A DNA stretch of 64,000 bases from an uncultured Methanobacterium sp. (GCF_963665055.1 NZ_OY762015.1:868001-932000); one strand, 5' to 3'; positions 18,669-29,465 are shown, counted from the first letter of the stretch. Made by a program: numbers and translations. The notes: a model not told the origin generated them from the letters alone.

Positions 18669-19508
18669 ATGATCTTGGTTGTTAGTGATGTGCATTTAGG
18701 CTTTGATGATTGTAATCATGAAGCTTTCTCCAGGTTTTTAGATGAATATCAGGATGAGGAGATAGATCATTTAGTGTTATTAGGGGATATTCTGGATTTT
18801 TGGAGACGTAACAACGCTGAATTAGTTCAGGACAATAATGATATATTAAGCAAATTGAACAATCTGAAAGCGGGTAAGATTCATTACATTGCTGGTAACC
18901 ATGATTATTACATTTTGGATCTGGTCAAGAGAAATTACACTTTAAATTCAGATAAACAATATAACATTGATGATAAGGTAACTGTTTCTAAATCATTAAG
19001 ACTTAAAAGTGGAACCGGTGAAAAGGAGAAAAGCTTTTTCTTTATTCATGGTTATGAGTTAGAGTTCATTCGTTGGGAAGTTCAGGCATCTTTAGAAAGT
19101 TATGAAAATATCTGCAATGAGATGTGCTTTAATGGGAATCTTATTGGTAAAGCTGAGAGTGAAATCTGGGACATTCCTAAAGAAATAGGGAAGTTTTTCA
19201 ATCTTTTAAAAACAAAACTACCTAGTACTGGTAGGGATGAATTTATCCAGGCGATTTCTGAAAGTCCAAATAAACGAAGGGATATTGATAAAGTTTACAA
19301 TTTTGCAATATCCAGTGGAAAAAACTATCTACTAGGAATGAAACCAAACGAAACTCTGGTTTATGGTCATACGCATCGACCATTCATCACCAAAGATAAA
19401 ACAGTTGCCAATACTGGATCATGGATAAATGAACTTAAAGATAAAACCCAGCAGAATAGTTATGTTGAGATAGTAGATGGGGAAATGGAGCTTAAATTCT
19501 TTAAATGA
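18669..19508 (+). CDS. Calcineurin-like metallophosphoesterase
   Basis: The di-metal motifs are complete: VVSDVHLGFDD, LLGDILDFW, AGNHDYY, FIHGYEL and YGHTHRPF. The length (279 residues from this start) and GDILDFW resemble UDP-diacylglucosamine hydrolase-type phosphoesterases, but archaea lack that substrate. The ATG at 18669 follows GAGGAG; upstream in-frame codons overlap the EEP gene and lack a site. It works beside the EEP nuclease gene in a two-gene unit, which suggests a joint role in nucleotide or nucleic acid turnover. Confidence 0.85.
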   Translation: MILVVSDVHLGFDDCNHEAFSRFLDEYQDEEIDHLVLLGDILDFWRRNNAELVQDNNDILSKLNNLKAGKIHYIAGNHDYYILDLVKRNYTLNSDKQYNIDDKVTVSKSLRLKSGTGEKEKSFFFIHGYELEFIRWEVQASLESYENICNEMCFNGNLIGKAESEIWDIPKEIGKFFNLLKTKLPSTGRDEFIQAISESPNKRRDIDKVYNFAISSGKNYLLGMKPNETLVYGHTHRPFITKDKTVANTGSWINELKDKTQQNSYVEIVDGEMELKFFK

Positions 19509-19756
19509 AGTGGGTAGTATTTTCCATTTAATTTGGGGATTTTCAAGTCTTTTTTTTCATAGATCTTCATAAGTTCAGAAAATGAATTTACTCTTCTTAA
19601 CACCTCTTATGGTTGAAGCTTAAAGGACATTTCATGTTAAACCTAAAAATTTTAAACTAAAAATTTAATAATGCTTCTTTTAAAAGTTTCATAGAGAATT
19701 AATCAATATTAGAATTAATTGATATTAATTTACATGACCACAGGAGTGTTTTTTAA

Positions 19757-20305
19757 ATGGACGAGACTAAAAATCCTCAATCAACCAAAGAAACCTTAAC
19801 GAAAATCCTGGAAAAACTGGTAGAAGATCCAGATTCCAATGGGAAACTCATTAATGAACTTGATAGTCTGGTTTCTAAAGATTCCATTTCTGAGGTAGAA
19901 TTTAATCAGATTATGGAGAAGATCAACTATCATCTCAGGAATAATTTAGAAATTGCTGAGGAAGATATTAACACTTCTCTTGGTAATATTTGTAACCTTG
20001 TTGGGATTGATAAGTTCAATGAGGATGTGGTTCTTGAATTTGTTAATGAGAACCGGCAGATACTTGGTGGTGAACCATTAAACACTCTAGATTCAGCCAC
20101 CATTAAAAGTAGTATCAAAACCCCTGATTCAAATGCTAGAGAAGGAATAGATCTGAATTTACTGGAACGTAACCTGGAGAACCTTCCAGATGCTGATTTT
20201 CTGGATGAAATTTCTTTGATGCAGTCTGAGTTTCGCAAATTATGCTCTGAGGGTAGTAACTCTGAAAGGATGAAAGAACTGTCTTCTGATATCTATCCCG
20301 GTTAA
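19757..20305 (+). CDS. Hypothetical acidic helical protein
   Basis: An 182-residue soluble protein, acidic and helical, without recognised motifs. It follows GGAGTG at a fair distance. A second small hypothetical gene starts 16 bases after its stop and probably shares its transcript. Confidence 0.5.
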   Translation: MDETKNPQSTKETLTKILEKLVEDPDSNGKLINELDSLVSKDSISEVEFNQIMEKINYHLRNNLEIAEEDINTSLGNICNLVGIDKFNEDVVLEFVNENRQILGGEPLNTLDSATIKSSIKTPDSNAREGIDLNLLERNLENLPDADFLDEISLMQSEFRKLCSEGSNSERMKELSSDIYPG

Positions 20306-20321
20306 AAGTAAACTAATCAGT

Positions 20322-20609
20322 GTGGATGAAGTGATTAAAGTAAGTAAGCTACTAGAATTAGATAGTGAACTGTACTTTCTCATGGTTTGGAGTGAGAATC
20401 TTTTAAGAATGGATAGGGCAATTGAGTCAGGTGATTATCATGGCGAACCTTTACCCCCGGCCAGGGATCTAGAAGAAATAGGAAATAAGGTTTTCAAGAA
20501 AGCAGAAGAATGCAGTCAAAGTCCCTCCCCTGAGCATAGTGCATGGGTAAACTTGAACTGGATGGAAGTGGATTTGAAGTTTTATGAAAAAAGTCTTAAA
20601 AAAACGTGA
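20322..20609 (+). CDS. Small hypothetical protein
   Basis: A 95-residue acidic, helical protein starting at GTG, 16 bases downstream of another hypothetical gene. It contains two aromatic, acidic segments (MVWSENLLRMDRAIESGD and WVNLNWMEVDLKFYEKS). No family is recognised. Confidence 0.45.
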   Translation: MDEVIKVSKLLELDSELYFLMVWSENLLRMDRAIESGDYHGEPLPPARDLEEIGNKVFKKAEECSQSPSPEHSAWVNLNWMEVDLKFYEKSLKKT

Positions 20610-20631
20610 CAATATCAATGGAGTTAATCAG

Positions 20632-20868
20632 TCATACCTCAACTTCCATGGAAGTTAAACTAATTGAATCAATTTCAGGGATGGTTTCTTTACTTTCCAA
20701 CATATCTTCCAAATGAAGATGAATAGCATCTTTAATGTTTGCCATAACCTCTTCGTATGTCTCTCCCTGAGAATAACATCCCTGTAATTGTGGAGAAAAA
20801 GCATAATATCCATTTTTATCATGCTCAACAACTACTGAAAGTTTGAATTTCCTTTTCATCATGTACAT
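20632..20868 (-). CDS. HicB-type antitoxin, orphan
   Basis: The first 50 residues show the degenerate RNase H fold of HicB antitoxins: VVVEHDKNGYYAFSPQLQGC, then the SQGETYEEVMANIKDAIHLH helix. The start has AGGAG at a good distance. A HicA toxin gene (about 60-80 codons) normally lies next to it; neither the 135 bases upstream nor the 22 bases downstream hold one. It may act as a stand-alone regulator, or the toxin was lost. Confidence 0.8.
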   Translation of the reverse strand: MYMMKRKFKLSVVVEHDKNGYYAFSPQLQGCYSQGETYEEVMANIKDAIHLHLEDMLESKETIPEIDSISLTSMEVEV

Positions 20869-21003
20869 GTTGTAACTCCTTGATTATAAAAATTACTAAA
20901 TAAAATATGTAATACTAAATATAAAAAAAATACTATTAATATTTTCAGGTAATATAAAAACTCTTATAATGGGCTTCTTAACCAATTATGTAATGATGAA
21001 ATA

Positions 21004-22770
21004 TTAAACAATAGCTTCTTCAAAATATTCAGGGATGAAATACAAACATTTACGCCACCTATCACGCAGAACACCGTAAATATCTTGGTCCAGGATGTAA
21101 GTATCACAGTAATCATCTTCGTTTCTCATACCACGACCATAAGCCTGGACCAAACTGGCCACGGTCTTGTAAGCATACCAGTAACCATCCCTCTTCATCC
21201 GGGTTGTGATCTGTTTATCCCCCAGGTAAGGGAAGGGCATTTTGTAGATAACCTGGAAACGGCACAGATCATCAGGAAAATCAACCCCTTCATCCACACT
21301 GGGAGCTACCAGTACCAGTGGTTCTGTAGATTCTATAAATTTTCTGATGACCACCTCTCTTTTGGGGCTTCTTCTCCTGTTACTGTGGGGGCTGTAGATG
21401 ATTATGCGTGGATCCTTTAGGTTTTCACTGATGTAGGTGGCAAGCTTATGACTGTGGGTATGTATCAAACCCTTATCTTCCGGGTGTTTTTCCAGGATCT
21501 TTTTAAGGGTGGAGATGGAACGGGGTTTGGATTGGTCAATAAATTTACTGGACATTCTCCCGCTGGTTTTAAGATAAATAGGCCTGTTTTCTATTTTGAA
21601 TGGGCTTTTAACCTGGATATACAATGCATCTTCCGGGTTGATTCCGTGCCACTTGCAGAAGTGATCCTTACTGAGTATGGTGGCACTCATCAGGAGACAG
21701 TAATCAGTATGGCTTAAGAGGTACCTTTGCACAAAACGGCTGACCTCTACTGGTTTAAAGGTGACTAATTTTGCTTTCCGGTTGGCCTCAATCACCCACT
21801 GTGTGGGATGATCCTTTAATTCATTTTCAACCATTGATAACCGGTTAATAGATCGGTGGACAGATTTACGTTTTTTTAAGGGTACATCTGGAACTTTGAG
21901 TATGGATTTATAGGCATCGTTAAATTTGGCAATGTGTTCTGTCCAGAAATCAACATCCTCAGTTAAATCATCCTCACTTAAATGGGGGATGGTATCAAGC
22001 TCGTCAATTTCCCTCAGCCGATCCATGTATTCATCAAAATCTTTTTTCAGGATTTTATTGGATAATTCCAGGCTTAACTGGTCCATGACCTGGTTTTCCA
22101 TGTTATGTACCTCGTCAAAGACTGCCAGGACCCTTTCTCCAAAGTGGTCCATGTAATTCATTTCCGGGAAAAATGAGGAGTAGTTCATTAAGGTGATGGG
22201 GGACTGTACTGATTTACCCTTCTGTAGCCAGTAATGGCAGGGGTTGTCACTGTTGAAGTACCATGGTTGGCCACGCAGATCATGGAAGCAGAGTGATTCT
22301 CCTTTACTGCTTATTCCATGGTCACAGACTAGATCTGCAGTCTGGCAGAGTCCATCATCACAGGTGGTATCCTTGAAAACCATGCCCTCAATGCAGTCAA
22401 AGTTATTCCTGCCCTTTAAAACCTGGAACTTGAAGTCATTGTAGTACTGGTCCTGCAATTGTTTGGTGATGGTAACCAGATACGCTGAGGAGAAGTAATT
22501 GGCCAGGGTCACTGCAATTGCGGATTTACCTATTCCAGTACCGGCATCCAGGAGGATGTAATGGTAGCCATCATCCAGTCCCTGGGCTATTTTCTTCAGG
22601 ATGGTTTCCTGCTGGGGGCGGGGATTCATCCAGGAGGGGAAGTTCTCTAGTAGGGCAGAGTAGGTGTCCACGGTGTCATCTTTAACAAAAACACCCCTGC
22701 GACCACACTCTGGGCAGATGATTAACCCTTTTTTGAGTATTTCCCCACATTCTTGACATTTAAGTGGCAT
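21004..22770 (-). CDS. XPD/DinG-type (Rad3-related) DNA helicase
   Basis: Superfamily 2 iron-sulfur helicase. The N-terminus has a zinc ribbon (CQECG, CPECG), then Walker A DAGTGIGKSAIAVTLA, four cysteines spaced through the following region (NNFDCIEG, TTCDDGLCQTADLVC and further) that fit an FeS cluster, Walker B VFDEVHNME, MSATIL and the final VQAYGRGMRNEDD. The ATG at 22770 is preceded by GGGGAA and begins at the zinc ribbon; an upstream ATG would add an unrelated hydrophobic tail. Probably a 5'-3' helicase for DNA repair. Single gene. Confidence 0.9.
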   Translation of the reverse strand: MPLKCQECGEILKKGLIICPECGRRGVFVKDDTVDTYSALLENFPSWMNPRPQQETILKKIAQGLDDGYHYILLDAGTGIGKSAIAVTLANYFSSAYLVTITKQLQDQYYNDFKFQVLKGRNNFDCIEGMVFKDTTCDDGLCQTADLVCDHGISSKGESLCFHDLRGQPWYFNSDNPCHYWLQKGKSVQSPITLMNYSSFFPEMNYMDHFGERVLAVFDEVHNMENQVMDQLSLELSNKILKKDFDEYMDRLREIDELDTIPHLSEDDLTEDVDFWTEHIAKFNDAYKSILKVPDVPLKKRKSVHRSINRLSMVENELKDHPTQWVIEANRKAKLVTFKPVEVSRFVQRYLLSHTDYCLLMSATILSKDHFCKWHGINPEDALYIQVKSPFKIENRPIYLKTSGRMSSKFIDQSKPRSISTLKKILEKHPEDKGLIHTHSHKLATYISENLKDPRIIIYSPHSNRRRSPKREVVIRKFIESTEPLVLVAPSVDEGVDFPDDLCRFQVIYKMPFPYLGDKQITTRMKRDGYWYAYKTVASLVQAYGRGMRNEDDYCDTYILDQDIYGVLRDRWRKCLYFIPEYFEEAIV

Positions 22771-22953
22771 ATTGATTCCCCAGTGTTGGATTCTATTATT
22801 ATGGTTAAGGGTTGAAGTTATTAATAATAATAGCATTTTTCAAGGTAATTTCAGGGACTTTTTCTGAGTGAAAATAATTCTTATCCCTTAGAAAATAATT
22901 GTTTTATCCCTTAGAAATTAATTGTTTTTTTCCAATAGTAAATTTGAAATGAA

Positions 22954-23272
22954 CTATATCAACATCAAAATAGTTAAATCATTGTATTTTTGATCCCTGA
23001 AATCTTTAACCAATTTTTGAGCAATTATAACTCCTAACGCACTTAAACCATAATTATTTGGCCGGTAAGGAAATAATAAACCTTTAGTTCGCAATTTATT
23101 AAGTGTTTTATCAATTTTTTTTCCCATATTTATTGGGAAGTCTCTTTTTAATGGTTTCTTTACGTATGTTCTTGTGTTGTGATACATTCAGAGAACCTAA
23201 CAAACGTAAAAATCTTTTTTCATATTCATCTAACTCCTCTATAAACAGGGCAACCTCATCTGCTTCAAACAT
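22954..23272 (-). pseudogene. Small winged-helix protein, module A, frameshifted
   Basis: From ATG 23272 the frame reads MFEADEVALFIEELDEYEKR and continues to NKYGKKN, then stops; the next frame continues KKIDKTLNKLRTKGLLFPYR and NNYGLSALGVIIAQKL to 22954. Removing one T from the T8 run at 23115-23122 joins them into a 105-residue protein. It matches the small proteins at 25.4 and 54.3 kb (shared pattern of a helix, K..KKAL..L..KG.L, then a P...YGL wing). It is divergent from an HTH gene, as the other two copies are. Likely a DNA-binding regulator. Confidence 0.65.
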
Positions 23273-23309
23273 ATAAATATATATATAATACTTAATAAAT
23301 TGTCATTTC

Positions 23310-23325
23310 TTACCATTACTGGTAA
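23310..23325. promoter_or_regulatory. Palindrome in divergent promoter of module A
   Basis: TTACCATTACTGGTAA is a 6+6 base inverted repeat with a four-base centre. It lies between the divergent winged-helix and HTH genes, about 70-85 bases before the HTH start. Position and symmetry suggest an operator for one of these two DNA-binding proteins. Confidence 0.45.
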
Positions 23326-23395
23326 AAAATGTAAAATTATAAATGGTTATGATCATAAATTATATAACATAAAATGATTTGGGGAGGTTAAATTA

Positions 23396-23800
23396 ATGGC
23401 TAACGTGTTAAGAGAGGTTTTTGGGAATACCAAAAGGATCAGTATTCTGGAGGAAATGGTTGAAAATTGGGGGGAATTTTTAACTATCGAGGAAATAGCC
23501 CGGATATCTGAAACATCTCCTAAAACTGCTTACAGGCATATAAATGAATTGAATAAGATAGGGATACTGGATTTTACGGACGCAAAACCTAAAAAGTACA
23601 AACTTAAAGAAGATGATAAAAGAGCCCTTGCCCTGGCTATTTTAGAAAGTGAAGAGTATCTGCGAAAAGCAGAGATTACACTAAATAATGTAAAGAAAGA
23701 AGAAAAAATTACTAGAAATTATCGTTCTTTCATGGAGTTTAATAATTCTAACCCTGATGAACTTAAAAAAATTGGAGAAAATTCTTCTTTTTCCAGTTAG
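23396..23800 (+). CDS. HTH transcriptional regulator, module A
   Basis: The 134-residue protein starts with a winged helix-turn-helix: VFGNTKRISILEEMVENW, then IEEIARISETSPKTAYRHIN and a wing. The C-terminal part is a charged helix (YLRKAEITLNNVKKEEK). Architecture and N-terminus are like the HTH proteins at 25.8 and 55.9 kb. The site GGGGAGG precedes the ATG. It is followed after 12 bases by a DUF3467-like gene and is divergent from the small winged-helix gene, forming a regulatory cassette. Confidence 0.75.
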   Translation: MANVLREVFGNTKRISILEEMVENWGEFLTIEEIARISETSPKTAYRHINELNKIGILDFTDAKPKKYKLKEDDKRALALAILESEEYLRKAEITLNNVKKEEKITRNYRSFMEFNNSNPDELKKIGENSSFSS

Positions 23801-23812
23801 AGGTTGAACTAA

Positions 23813-24145
23813 ATGAATCATGAAAAAAATGTAATGGAAAAAAATGACATTCCACTAATTATTCCATCTGATATTCCACGGATATATGCTACTGGAGTCC
23901 TCGGGGGGTTCAATGCCTGTGACTTCCGGTTGTTATTATTTTCTGATGAACCACTGGAACAGGATGAACTACTACTTCCCCCGGACCTGAATGTAATGCG
24001 AGAAGTACAGGCCGAAGTTATATTATCTCCACTAGCAGCCAAGAAAACTGCTAAATGGTTAATGAAATATGTTGAAGAATTTGAAAAGAAAATAGGACCT
24101 ATACCAGAACCATCCTTACCTGATGAAAAATACTCTGTTGGTTAA
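23813..24145 (+). CDS. DUF3467-like protein
   Basis: The 110 residues fit the DUF3467 pattern: IYATGVLGGFNACDFRLLL, then EVQAEVILSPLAAKKTAKWL and VEEFEKKIGPIPEP. The function of this family is unknown; members often sit next to small regulators. It follows the HTH gene by 12 bases and is likely cotranscribed. Only module A of the three cassettes has this extra gene. Confidence 0.65.
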   Translation: MNHEKNVMEKNDIPLIIPSDIPRIYATGVLGGFNACDFRLLLFSDEPLEQDELLLPPDLNVMREVQAEVILSPLAAKKTAKWLMKYVEEFEKKIGPIPEPSLPDEKYSVG

Positions 24146-24213
24146 TTATATTTACTGGGACTCATCATTCTCCTTTTAACTACATTCAACAACTAAAACG
24201 ACTACCTATTTGA

Positions 24214-25224
24214 CTACTTTAAAATGTAATAGGTGGACCGGCTTCCACCCTTCTTTGCTATAATACCCTTATCCATCAAGCTCCGTAAATCTTTATAAGC
24301 TCCCTGGCGAGAGATATTTAAGAGCTTCTGGACCTCGGAGTTGGTGATGCTGCCGTTTAATTGCAAGTATTCTAAGATTTTCAACATTTTTTCTGTTAAT
24401 TTTATTTTCCTTGGAGCACCTAAGGGAAATAGCATTATTCTGTCCTTAATCTCACGTAAAGAAATTAAAAATCCTTCCAGGAAATATAAAAGCCACTCAG
24501 TTAGATCCTGAGTATTTGGATCAACCGAGTTCAGGGCATGGTAGTATGCCTGTCTGTCGCTATTGTAGTATTCATCCAGTGTAAAATCAACATCAAATCC
24601 CCTCAGGTACAGGTAAATCGCTGCAAGTGCCCTGCCTGTTCTCCCATTACCATCTACAAAGGGATGTATTCTTACAAATTCATAATGAATTATACCTGCA
24701 GAAATAACTGCATTTAATTCACCTGATGTGATACTCATCCATTCCAGGAGGTCCTCCATTTGGCCCTGCACCAGCTTGGCATTAGGGGGAGTAAAAACAA
24801 TATCCCCTTCCTGGTTTACAACATAAACCGGTTCACTCCTGTACTGGCCTTCAAGATAAGTATATTCCAGTGTGTAATGAGTTATATTCTCATGAAGCTT
24901 TAAGACGTTCTTTTTTGTAATTTTCCCGTCTTCAATATATTTATCCATATTTTTAAGCACATTCAGATAGTTTAAAACTTCCTGCATAGCCCTCTTCTGT
25001 CCCTCTATTTTGATTCCCTTAGCCAGTTTATCAACCTGATTTAGGGATAAGGGATTACCTTCAATTGCAGTGGAGTGATGTGCAGATTTTAAAAGCGCAT
25101 CTTTTTTTAGTGATGATTCCATTTCCAGTACAACCGGTGCATTGACAATAAAATCCCTTATGGAATTAATTTCAAGCAGTTTATTTACCAATTCGTGGTT
25201 ATATGTGAAACATGGATTGAACAT
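24214..25224 (-). CDS. Fic domain protein with winged-helix C-terminus
   Basis: Fic enzymes transfer AMP or another nucleotide to target proteins. The core motif HPFVDGNGRTGR (187-198) is complete, with catalytic His. The inhibitory helix motif STAIEG (about residues 51-56) precedes it, so this is a class II, self-inhibited Fic protein. Residues about 268-336 form a winged helix (ITNSEVQKLLNISRQGAYKD), suggesting DNA binding or autoregulation. It lies between winged-helix modules A and B, in a stretch of regulatory and toxin-type genes. A separate antitoxin gene is not seen. Confidence 0.9.
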   Translation of the reverse strand: MFNPCFTYNHELVNKLLEINSIRDFIVNAPVVLEMESSLKKDALLKSAHHSTAIEGNPLSLNQVDKLAKGIKIEGQKRAMQEVLNYLNVLKNMDKYIEDGKITKKNVLKLHENITHYTLEYTYLEGQYRSEPVYVVNQEGDIVFTPPNAKLVQGQMEDLLEWMSITSGELNAVISAGIIHYEFVRIHPFVDGNGRTGRALAAIYLYLRGFDVDFTLDEYYNSDRQAYYHALNSVDPNTQDLTEWLLYFLEGFLISLREIKDRIMLFPLGAPRKIKLTEKMLKILEYLQLNGSITNSEVQKLLNISRQGAYKDLRSLMDKGIIAKKGGSRSTYYILK

Positions 25225-25409
25225 TTTTTCAAATCCTTGGAAATCTTTTGTTTAATCTAACTCTTTTATTAATCTAAACAAATCTTCTATATATTCGACT
25301 ACTTTCATGACTACTATTTATATGTCATATAATAAATATTTGACTCCTTTTTGACTACCTACGGATTTTTACAATGATGAATTATCTGTATGAAATCAAT
25401 AAAATAAAG

Positions 25410-25679
25410 TTAGATACTATACTCTTTTTCCATTTCATTTATTCCAGGCATTTTTAGTATTTCTTTTAACATACGAGGATTGATACTTACTTCCTGACCA
25501 TAATGTGTAGGTTTAAGTATGAGATATCCTTTATTATAACATTTTTTCAAGGCCTTTTTTGCCTTTTTTCGTTCGTCTCGAGGAAAATTCTTGATAACAT
25601 TATCTTCCGAGGTGTGTCTTCCCCCAACATATCCCATCCAGAGTAAATTAAATAAGATTTTAGTCTCAAAATCTACCAT
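25410..25679 (-). CDS. Small winged-helix protein, module B
   Basis: The 89-residue intact member of the small family also found at 22.9 and 54.3 kb. It has FETKILFNLLWMGYVGGRHT, KKAKKALKKCYNKGYLI and a PTHYGQEVSIN wing. It is divergent from an HTH gene starting 89 bases away, and the two probably share an operator. DNA binding is inferred from the fold pattern only. Confidence 0.6.
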   Translation of the reverse strand: MVDFETKILFNLLWMGYVGGRHTSEDNVIKNFPRDERKKAKKALKKCYNKGYLILKPTHYGQEVSINPRMLKEILKMPGINEMEKEYSI

Positions 25680-25768
25680 AATAATATTTTAATTATATTT
25701 AATAATAAATATGTTGGTAATTATATATACATTCAGTGACTAATATGTAAACAGAGTGAGGTGACTAT

Positions 25769-26131
25769 ATGTTAAGTGAAATTTTGGGAGACTATCCAAG
25801 AGTTAGAGTTATAGAAATATTGATCACCCATCCCTGGTCTGAGTACACCAAGAAAGATCTCTCTGAAGCTTCTGGAATCTCCAGACGCACACTTTACACA
25901 TTACTGGATGAACTGGAAACCTACCAGATAATTAAACCTACACGTAAAATTGGCAGTGCACAACTTTACACCCTCAACCAGGAATCAAAAACAACCCATG
26001 CCTTAATGACCTTCCAGAAGGAGCTTGCAGAAATTGAAATAACTAAACAACTTAAGGACGAAGACAAGATAGTAGGAGAATCACCTATTCTGACAGGTAA
26101 ACAACCAGAAAAAGAAGAGTCCATTAGATGA
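25769..26131 (+). CDS. HTH transcriptional regulator, module B
   Basis: The 120-residue protein begins MLSEILGDYPRVRVIEIL, continues HPWSEYTKKDLSEASGISRR and has a winged-helix wing (IIKPTRKIGSAQLYTLN). It is clearly related to the module C protein (HPWSEF, same spacing) and more distantly to module A. GAGGTGA precedes the ATG. The C-terminus is charged and probably disordered. The divergent small winged-helix gene is its likely partner or target. Confidence 0.75.
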   Translation: MLSEILGDYPRVRVIEILITHPWSEYTKKDLSEASGISRRTLYTLLDELETYQIIKPTRKIGSAQLYTLNQESKTTHALMTFQKELAEIEITKQLKDEDKIVGESPILTGKQPEKEESIR

Positions 26132-26320
26132 TTAACTATTTCTAAAAATATATAGACTTGATACAATTTTAAAAAAGATAAATGAATACAATACTTGATA
26201 TATTCGTGTTTGTACCATTACAGCATCAAAATGGCGATGATTTGTTCTTAGGCGGCATTGATTCTTTTATCGGTAGATAAATCCTCCAATTATCAATAGG
26301 AAACCAATTATAATTTTGGT

Positions 26321-26600
26321 TCAACTGGCATACAAGTATTTTGAAATGGAATGGTAGTTGCTTTGACAAATTCTCAGTTTATAATATGATTTACGTGAAT
26401 ACTTAATGCCCCTATTGTTGGTCAATGGATTGTAGGTTAAGGAGTTAACTGTAACCATATTGGTAGAAATAACTAATTGACTGGACAGGGCTTTTATAAT
26501 AAGGATCGCTGTCTGATTATAGGGGAGATTACCTATATTCCACAATCCACTGGCAGTGTCATAAGTTCCGAAACTAGCCCAGTATGAAATGAATGAAAGT
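26321..26600 (-). pseudogene. DUF11-domain surface protein remnant
   Basis: The minus strand encodes FGTYDTASGLWNIGNLPYNQ, then AILIIKALSSQLVIS, the pattern of DUF11 repeats found in methanogen adhesin-like proteins (GTYD..TGLWNIG.L..G....L). The open stretch has no clean start, no signal peptide and no further repeats, so this is a leftover of a much longer gene. The rest of the 26,132-26,750 gap shows no supported gene apart from the promoter of the glutamate dehydrogenase. Confidence 0.6.
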
Positions 26601-26750
26601 CCGGATGAATTGTATCACAAGTTAGTAACGGTAAATGAAAATAAAAGTTATTATAAAGATAATATAAAAACCTTAAAGATATCGAATTTCTGGTTAACGA
26701 AACGTTTAATATCTTTATTAGCGGTGATCTAAAAATTAGGAGATGAGGAT

Positions 26751-28085
<1,335 letters not shown>

Positions 28086-28119
28086 GAACTATATATTCAG
28101 TTAAGAGTAAATCTATTTT

Positions 28120-28431
28120 TTATCTACGTTTTTTACTTTTTTGAAACGCTTTAAATAATTCATTTGTCGTATAAATATCTTTGCGGTGTCCAAAAAGAAG
28201 TATTATTACCGATTTTTCATCTTCATGGATATCAAAAATAATCCTGTATTTATCTCCTACAGGGGCTTTTCTTGCATCGTGCAAATCACCTTTAAGAACC
28301 TCATAATGATAAGGATTTTCAATAATTAAGTCAAATTTCTTCAAAATACGTTTAGTAAGTTCCGGATCTTTTTTCTTCAGTTTTCTAAGCCTATGTTTTG
28401 CTTCATCCGAAACATCTAGAAAAAAAGTCAT
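28120..28431 (-). CDS. RelE/ParE-type mRNA interferase toxin
   Basis: The 103 residues show the RelE fold: DVSDEAKHRLRKLKKKDPEL, LKGDLHDARKAPVGDKYRII and FDIHEDEKSVIILLFGHRK with its basic and aromatic C-terminal residues. Such toxins cleave mRNA on the ribosome or act on gyrase. Its ATG follows directly on the stop of the antitoxin gene, so the pair is translationally coupled. Confidence 0.85.
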   Translation of the reverse strand: MTFFLDVSDEAKHRLRKLKKKDPELTKRILKKFDLIIENPYHYEVLKGDLHDARKAPVGDKYRIIFDIHEDEKSVIILLFGHRKDIYTTNELFKAFQKSKKRR

Positions 28432-28611
28432 TTACAATCCAAGTTCAGTGGCAAGTTCTTTAGAGTTTTTATATCTGCTAAATTTACCTTTTTTTACCTC
28501 TTCCCTTACCCTGTTTAAGTCTGCTTTGAATTTTTCAGATAGTTCTGATTCTTTAGAACTAGTAATGCTTGAAAATTCCTTTTTTTTATCCACTTTAACC
28601 ACTTTATGCAT
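28432..28611 (-). CDS. Antitoxin of the RelE-type pair
   Basis: A 59-residue frame (ATG 28611, TAA 28432-28434) directly upstream of the toxin gene with no gap. The product, beginning MHKVVKVDKKKEFSSI, is charged and helical, ending KFSRYKNSKELATELGL. No ribbon-helix-helix or HTH is obvious, so regulation may rely on another DNA-binding mode. Identified from position, size and coupling. Confidence 0.7.
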   Translation of the reverse strand: MHKVVKVDKKKEFSSITSSKESELSEKFKADLNRVREEVKKGKFSRYKNSKELATELGL

Positions 28612-28903
28612 TTATATATCTCCACAAAAGAGCAACTTAAACATTTAACTCTTCTATTCCATTTAATATAAAAATCTGTTGATTAAAATTTACAGATCCA
28701 ATACAGTCTAATTCATCTAATAAAATCATTCAGTTTACGTTATTAATATTGCCAATTCATAATAGTATTAACTTATATTTAAAAGTTATGATCTAATAAA
28801 AAATATATATGCTTATGATCACCTTGAAAATAATATGGAATATGCTAAGGAGAGGATAAATTAAGTTTTACCTTTTTTATTTCTAAAAATTAACATACTC
28901 AAA

Positions 28904-29020
28904 TTAACGAGCAAAGGTAAGCTCTACACAATAAGGTTCTAATTCCATAGCTGCTCTTCCCAATAAATTCATATCTTTTTCTTTTTTTCCATTTAAGATA
29001 TAATTACCTGAACCAGAGTT
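28904..29020 (-). pseudogene. NERD protein remnant, C-terminal end
   Basis: The minus strand reads NYILNGKKEKDMNLLGRAAM then ELEPYCVELTFAR and a stop at 28904-28906. This closely matches the C-terminus of the intact NERD membrane protein at 9.9 kb (IMNGKKETNTELLGKAAMEL). Upstream sequence is unrelated. It is one end of a gene whose other end is found at 29,360-29,465. Confidence 0.75.
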
Positions 29021-29359
29021 TATTGAGGTGGGGGATGATTTAAGGTTACTTTAACTCGTTCCAGAGTTAATGAGATCCTTGAAAATCCTGATCTGATAAG
29101 AACAGGCAGTGGAAAGCTATTGATTATTTGAAATCTAATGATGATTATAACATCAATCGAATATGCGGAATTATTTAATTGTTCCCAAAGAACTGCGCGA
29201 AATGGATTTAAAGGATCTAGTTGATCTGGGTATTTTAGAACATATTTTAAAGCCTGACTTGAAAAGGAAATATATGGATAAAGTTGTTTTTCCTTTTAGA
29301 AATATTTGAACGTTATTTTCTAAATGTTTAATCCTATCCCTAAAATGGAATCATCATTT

Positions 29360-29465
29360 TTATTTTAATAAAAAATCAATATTTTCAAAATATTTTAATT
29401 TACCACCGCATTCACATTCATCGGTGAAGTCATAGGGTGATTCACCAAACTGTAGTTTATAGTAT
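29360..29465 (-). pseudogene. Zinc-motif remnant, N-terminal part of a NERD-type gene
   Basis: The minus strand encodes YYKLQFGESPYDFTDECECG then GKLKYFENIDFLLK and a stop at 29360-29362. The CECG..L.YFEN pattern matches the N-terminal cysteine motif of the NERD protein at 9.9 kb. It begins within a few bases of the end of the radical SAM gene, so the DISARM-like operon abuts a broken copy of this gene. Between the two remnants a plus-strand fragment (KELREMDLKDLVDLGILEHI) of another unknown gene is visible; the rest of 28,612-29,468 is A+T-rich spacer. Confidence 0.6.
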
